A DNA stretch of 7,355 nt from DATHBP01 sp035296085 (GTDB lineage: Bacteria > Actinomycetota > Actinomycetes > Propionibacteriales > Nocardioidaceae), in the NCBI GenBank assembly GCA_035296085.1, contig DATHBP010000119.1, positions 1 through 7,355 on the forward strand, in the 5' to 3' direction. Positions 4,424 to 7,355 of this stretch are shown here, piece after piece. Each line of letters opens with the position of its first letter. Within the stretch, counting starts at the first letter, position 1. A model generated the notes under the pieces. The model was not told where the DNA came from. It did not search any database and saw only the letters and a program-made list of their open reading frames with translations. A program made the position numbers and the translations under genes.

Positions 4424-6775
4424 GTGCGCATCGCCGTCATCGGGGGCGGCCCGGGCGGCTTGTACTTCTCCGCCCTGACCAAGCAGCTCGATGCCGACCA
4501 CGAGATCACGGTCTGGGAGCGCAACCGCGCCGACGACACGTTCGGGTTCGGTGTCGTCTTCTCCGACGAGACGCTCGGTGGCATCGAGCACGCCGACCCG
4601 GCGATCTACGCGCGGATGGAAGCCGAGTTCGCCCGCTGGGACGACATCGACGTCCACGTTCAGGGTGAGGTCATCACCAGCGGCGGCCACGGCTTCGCGG
4701 CGATGAGCCGCCGCCGGCTGCTGGAGATCCTTCAGGAGCGATGCACCGAGCTCGGCGTGACGACGCACTTCCGCACCGAGGCGCCCAGCGCCGACGAGCT
4801 CGCCGAGACCCACGACCTCGTGCTCGCTTGCGACGGGCTCAACTCCATGACCAGAGCCAAGTACGCCGACACGTTCGGACCGCGGCTCGACGTCCGGCGG
4901 TGCAAGTACATGTGGCTCGGCACCGATCGCGTCTTCGACGCGTTCAAGTTCTACCTGCGCGAGACGCCGTACGGCGTCATGCAGGTGCACGGCTACCCCT
5001 ACGACGCCTCCGGCAGCACGTTCATCGTGGAGATGAACGACGAGGTCTGGCGCAACGCGGGCTTCGACCGGCTGGCGAGCCGCGACTTTCAGCCCGGTGA
5101 GTCCGACGAGGCGTCGATCGCAATCGTGCGGGATCTGTTCGACGATGTCCTGGACGGCCACGACGTGCTGGCCAACAACTCTCGGTGGATCAGCTTCGCG
5201 ACCGTCCGCAACGACAGCTGGCGGCACGGCAACGTCGTACTCCTCGGCGACGCGGCGCACACGGCGCACTTCTCGATCGGGTCGGGCACCAAGCTCGCCA
5301 TGGAGGACGCGCTGGCTCTGGCCGCCTGCCTCCACGAGCAACCGTCCCTGGACGCCGGACTCGCGGCCTACGAGACCGAGCGGCGCCCGGTCGTGCTGTC
5401 CACCCAGCGGGCTGCGCAGGCCAGCCTCGAGTGGTTCGAGAACCTCGGCCAGTACATGCACCAGCCGCCGCTGCAGCTGGCGTTCAACATCATGACGCGC
5501 AGCCGCCGGGTGACCTACGACAACCTGCGGCTGCGAGACCCGCAGTTCGTCGAACGCATAGACCGCTGGTTCGCCTCGACACAGCCTGCGGGTGCTGATG
5601 ACATCCGACCGCCGATGTTCCATCCGTTCCGCCTGCGGGAGCTGGAGCTGGTCAACCGCGTCGTCGTGTCCGCCATGGACATGTACAAGGCGTCCGACGG
5701 CGTGCCATCTGACTTCCACCTCGCCCACCTCGGCGGCAAGGCGCTGGGCGGCGCCGGCCTGGTGATGACGGAGATGGCGTGCGTCTCCGCCACCGGCCGC
5801 ATCACGCCGGGGTGCACCGGTATGTACGCCCCAGAGCACGAAGCCGCCTGGCGGCGCATCGTGGACTTCGTCCACACCGAGTCACTCGCCAGGATCGGGC
5901 TGCAGCTCGGGCACTCGGGCCGCAAGGGCTCGACCAAGCTCATGTGGGAAGGCATCGACGAGCCGCTGGACGACGGCAACTGGGAGGTCGTCGGCCCGTC
6001 ACCGCTGCCCTACAAGCCGGGCGTCAACCAGGTGCCTCGCGAGCTCGGCCGAGCCGAGATGGACGCCATCACCGCCGAGTTCGTCCGCGCCACCGAGGCC
6101 GCGGAGCGGTGCGGGTTCGACCTCCTCGAGCTGCATTGCGCGCACGGCTACCTGCTCTCGTCTTTCATCTCCCCGCTCACCAACCACCGCAGCGACGAGT
6201 TCGGCGGATCGCTGGCCGACCGGCTCCGTTACCCGCTCGACGTGTTCCGCGCCATGCGCGACGCGTGGCCGCCTGCCAAGCCGATGTCCGTACGCATCTC
6301 CGCCACCGACTGGCACGAGCACGGCGTCACCGGCGAGGACTCGGTGCTGATCGCCGAGGCATTCGCCGCCGCCGGGGTCGACCTCGTCGACGTCTCGACC
6401 GGGCAGGTCGACCCGAGCGAGCAGCCGGCCTTCGGGCGGTCCTACCAGACGCCGTACGCCGACGCGATCCGCAACCGGGTAGGCATCGCAACGATGGCAG
6501 TCGGCGTCATCTCCTCCTACGACGACGTCAACTCGCTGGTGCTGGCCGGGCGGGCCGACCTCTGCGCGCTGGGCCGCGCGCACCTCTACGACCCGAACTG
6601 GACGCTGCACGCCGCGGCGGAGCAGGGCTACGCCGGCCCGGGGGTGGTCTGGCCGGACCCGTGGAAAGCCGGCAGCCGCAAGCCGCAGGGTGGCCGGCTG
6701 GACGGTCCGCCGCCGCGGCTGAAGCTCCTGCGCGAGGGCGAGCCGGCGACCCGGCACGCCCGCTGGCGCCCGTAG
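4424..6775 (+). CDS. abmA: 2-Aminobenzoyl-CoA monooxygenase/reductase (FAD monooxygenase-OYE fusion)
   Basis: A 783-residue fusion and the signature gene of the locus. Residues 1 to about 385 form a flavoprotein hydroxylase: GGGPGG (7-12), WERN (31-34) after the second strand, CDG (136-138), and GDAAHTAHFSIGSGTK (275-290), all as in salicylyl-CoA 5-hydroxylase. After a short linker (about 385-398), residues 399-745 form an old-yellow-enzyme TIM barrel: HSGRK (497-501), HCAHGY (571-576), NHRSDEFGGSLADR (587-600), and a phosphate-binding end with CALGRAHLYDPNW (714-726). In the Azoarcus enzyme the first part hydroxylates 2-aminobenzoyl-CoA at C5 and the second reduces the ring with NADH, giving 2-amino-5-oxo-cyclohexenecarbonyl-CoA without an oxygenase that opens the ring. 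The last 35 or so residues are Pro/Arg-rich and probably disordered. Salicylyl-CoA is the main alternative substrate. The next gene starts on its final base. Confidence 0.88.
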   Translation: MRIAVIGGGPGGLYFSALTKQLDADHEITVWERNRADDTFGFGVVFSDETLGGIEHADPAIYARMEAEFARWDDIDVHVQGEVITSGGHGFAAMSRRRLLEILQERCTELGVTTHFRTEAPSADELAETHDLVLACDGLNSMTRAKYADTFGPRLDVRRCKYMWLGTDRVFDAFKFYLRETPYGVMQVHGYPYDASGSTFIVEMNDEVWRNAGFDRLASRDFQPGESDEASIAIVRDLFDDVLDGHDVLANNSRWISFATVRNDSWRHGNVVLLGDAAHTAHFSIGSGTKLAMEDALALAACLHEQPSLDAGLAAYETERRPVVLSTQRAAQASLEWFENLGQYMHQPPLQLAFNIMTRSRRVTYDNLRLRDPQFVERIDRWFASTQPAGADDIRPPMFHPFRLRELELVNRVVVSAMDMYKASDGVPSDFHLAHLGGKALGGAGLVMTEMACVSATGRITPGCTGMYAPEHEAAWRRIVDFVHTESLARIGLQLGHSGRKGSTKLMWEGIDEPLDDGNWEVVGPSPLPYKPGVNQVPRELGRAEMDAITAEFVRATEAAERCGFDLLELHCAHGYLLSSFISPLTNHRSDEFGGSLADRLRYPLDVFRAMRDAWPPAKPMSVRISATDWHEHGVTGEDSVLIAEAFAAAGVDLVDVSTGQVDPSEQPAFGRSYQTPYADAIRNRVGIATMAVGVISSYDDVNSLVLAGRADLCALGRAHLYDPNWTLHAAAEQGYAGPGVVWPDPWKAGSRKPQGGRLDGPPPRLKLLREGEPATRHARWRP

Positions 6776-7355
6776 TGCGAGCCGTGGCCGCCGGACCCAC
6801 CTCCGCGGGCTTGTCGCCGCTCTGGGCAGCGCGGTCGGTGGCGGTGGTCGGCGCGAGCGACCGGCCAGGTGCCCTCGGCCGACTGCCGGTGGAGTTCCTG
6901 CAGCGCTACGGGTACCAGGGCTCGGTCTACCCGGTCCGGCCCGATGGAGCCACCGTCGCCGGGCTGGCCTCCTACGCCAGCGTGCAGGACTGCCCCGCCC
7001 CGGTCGACCTCGCGATGCTGCTCGTGGCGGCCGAGCGAGTGCCTGCGGCGATCGACGACTGCGTGGCTGCCGGCGTACCGGTCGCGATCGTCTGCTCCAG
7101 CGGCTTTGCCGAGACCGGCCCCGCCGGCGCCCGGCTGCAGCACGAGGTCGTCGGCAAGGCAGCGGTCGGAGGGCTGCGCGTCGTCGGTCCGAACTGCATC
7201 GGCGCCGTAGCCGTCGAGGCGGGGCTGGTCGCGTCGTTCAGTCCGCTGTTCTCCGGCCGCCAGACTGCGCTGGTGCCGGGCAGCATCGCGTTCGTCAGCC
7301 AGAGCGGAGCGCTCGGCTATGGGGCCGTGAGCCTCGCCTTCGAGCGCGGGCTCGG
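6775..7355 (+). CDS. NDP-forming acyl-CoA synthetase (acetate-CoA ligase family), N-terminal part
   Basis: The frame is open from GTG 6775 to the right window edge: 193 complete codons of a protein that normally runs to several hundred residues. Seen are the CoA-binding Rossmann domain with VAVVGASDRPGALG (22-35), a VYPVRPDG turn (51-58), IVCSSGFAETG (105-115), then GPNCIG (138-143) and FVSQSGALGYG (173-183). These are hallmarks of the ADP-forming acetyl-CoA synthetase/succinyl-CoA synthetase alpha-like fold. The catalytic histidine and ATP-grasp part lie beyond the window. The GTG shares a base with the preceding TAG (TAGTG), with no clear Shine-Dalgarno sequence, so it probably depends on translational coupling; a second in-frame GTG at 6784 is possible. 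It may activate, or recover energy from, a downstream acyl-CoA of the same pathway. Family is firm; substrate is unknown. Confidence 0.85.
   Translation, partial: MRAVAAGPTSAGLSPLWAARSVAVVGASDRPGALGRLPVEFLQRYGYQGSVYPVRPDGATVAGLASYASVQDCPAPVDLAMLLVAAERVPAAIDDCVAAGVPVAIVCSSGFAETGPAGARLQHEVVGKAAVGGLRVVGPNCIGAVAVEAGLVASFSPLFSGRQTALVPGSIAFVSQSGALGYGAVSLAFERGL

Noticed and set aside
3027..4478. A 483-codon plus-strand frame across the thioesterase and SDR
   Set aside because: It overlaps the 3' end of the ligase, the whole thioesterase and the antisense of the SDR, and its composition is Arg/Gly-rich without motifs.
3869..5875. A 668-codon open frame on the minus strand opposite the SDR/monooxygenase region
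   Set aside because: It lies antisense to well-supported genes, its translation is His/Arg/Val-rich with no family motifs, and long antisense frames are expected at this GC content.
5999..6757. A 252-codon minus-strand frame opposite the OYE domain
   Set aside because: It is a shadow of the reductase domain; no motifs and no credible ribosome binding site were seen.
1..7355. Mobile element, defence system, CRISPR array, tRNA or riboswitch
   Set aside because: No terminal repeats, transposase-like motifs, repeat-spacer pattern, tRNA-like folds or long structured leaders were seen; the leaders are about 30 bases.

Overview
This window looks like part of the chromosome of a high-GC Gram-positive bacterium, most likely an actinobacterium. 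The sequence is very G+C-rich, coding third positions are almost all G or C, GTG starts are common, and genes are tightly packed with stop/start overlaps. I cannot name the genus.

The content fits one catabolic locus: aerobic degradation of 2-aminobenzoate (anthranilate) through CoA thioesters, the hybrid pathway described in Azoarcus evansii. Its signature is the 783-residue fusion at 4424-6775. An N-terminal FAD aromatic monooxygenase of the salicylyl-CoA hydroxylase type is joined to a C-terminal old-yellow-enzyme reductase, which is the architecture of 2-aminobenzoyl-CoA monooxygenase/reductase. The AMP-forming ligase at 1493-3124 has the length and motifs of 2-aminobenzoate-CoA ligase and would supply its substrate. 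A hotdog thioesterase (3121-3546) overlaps the ligase stop and could rescue CoA from stalled intermediates. An SDR (3558-4340, minus) and the tail of another SDR (1-105) are candidates for reducing the alicyclic keto product. A Rid-family protein (102-503) fits a pathway that makes an enamine/imine intermediate, but it seems to lack the usual Rid arginine. A PaaX-type regulator (533-1384, minus) suits a regulon sensed through an aryl-CoA. The window ends inside an NDP-forming acyl-CoA synthetase (6775 onward).

Layout: SDR tail > Rid > (convergent) < PaaX (divergent) ligase > thioesterase > (convergent) < SDR (divergent) monooxygenase/reductase > NDP-forming synthetase. Both divergent gaps, about 108 and 83 bp, hold a TTGAC -35-like element embedded in the same small inverted repeat, TGAC-N4-GTC. 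The repeat occurs twice in the first gap, 22 bp apart, and once in the second. This is the best candidate operator for the PaaX-type protein. The convergent gap at 504-532 is filled by two back-to-back GC hairpins. No stretch over 300 bases lacks a gene. I see no RNA genes, mobile elements or CRISPR arrays.

The core pathway is known. The parts worth a closer look are the shared operator-like motif, the Rid protein without its arginine, the pairing of AMP-forming and NDP-forming CoA ligases, and the hairpin pair.
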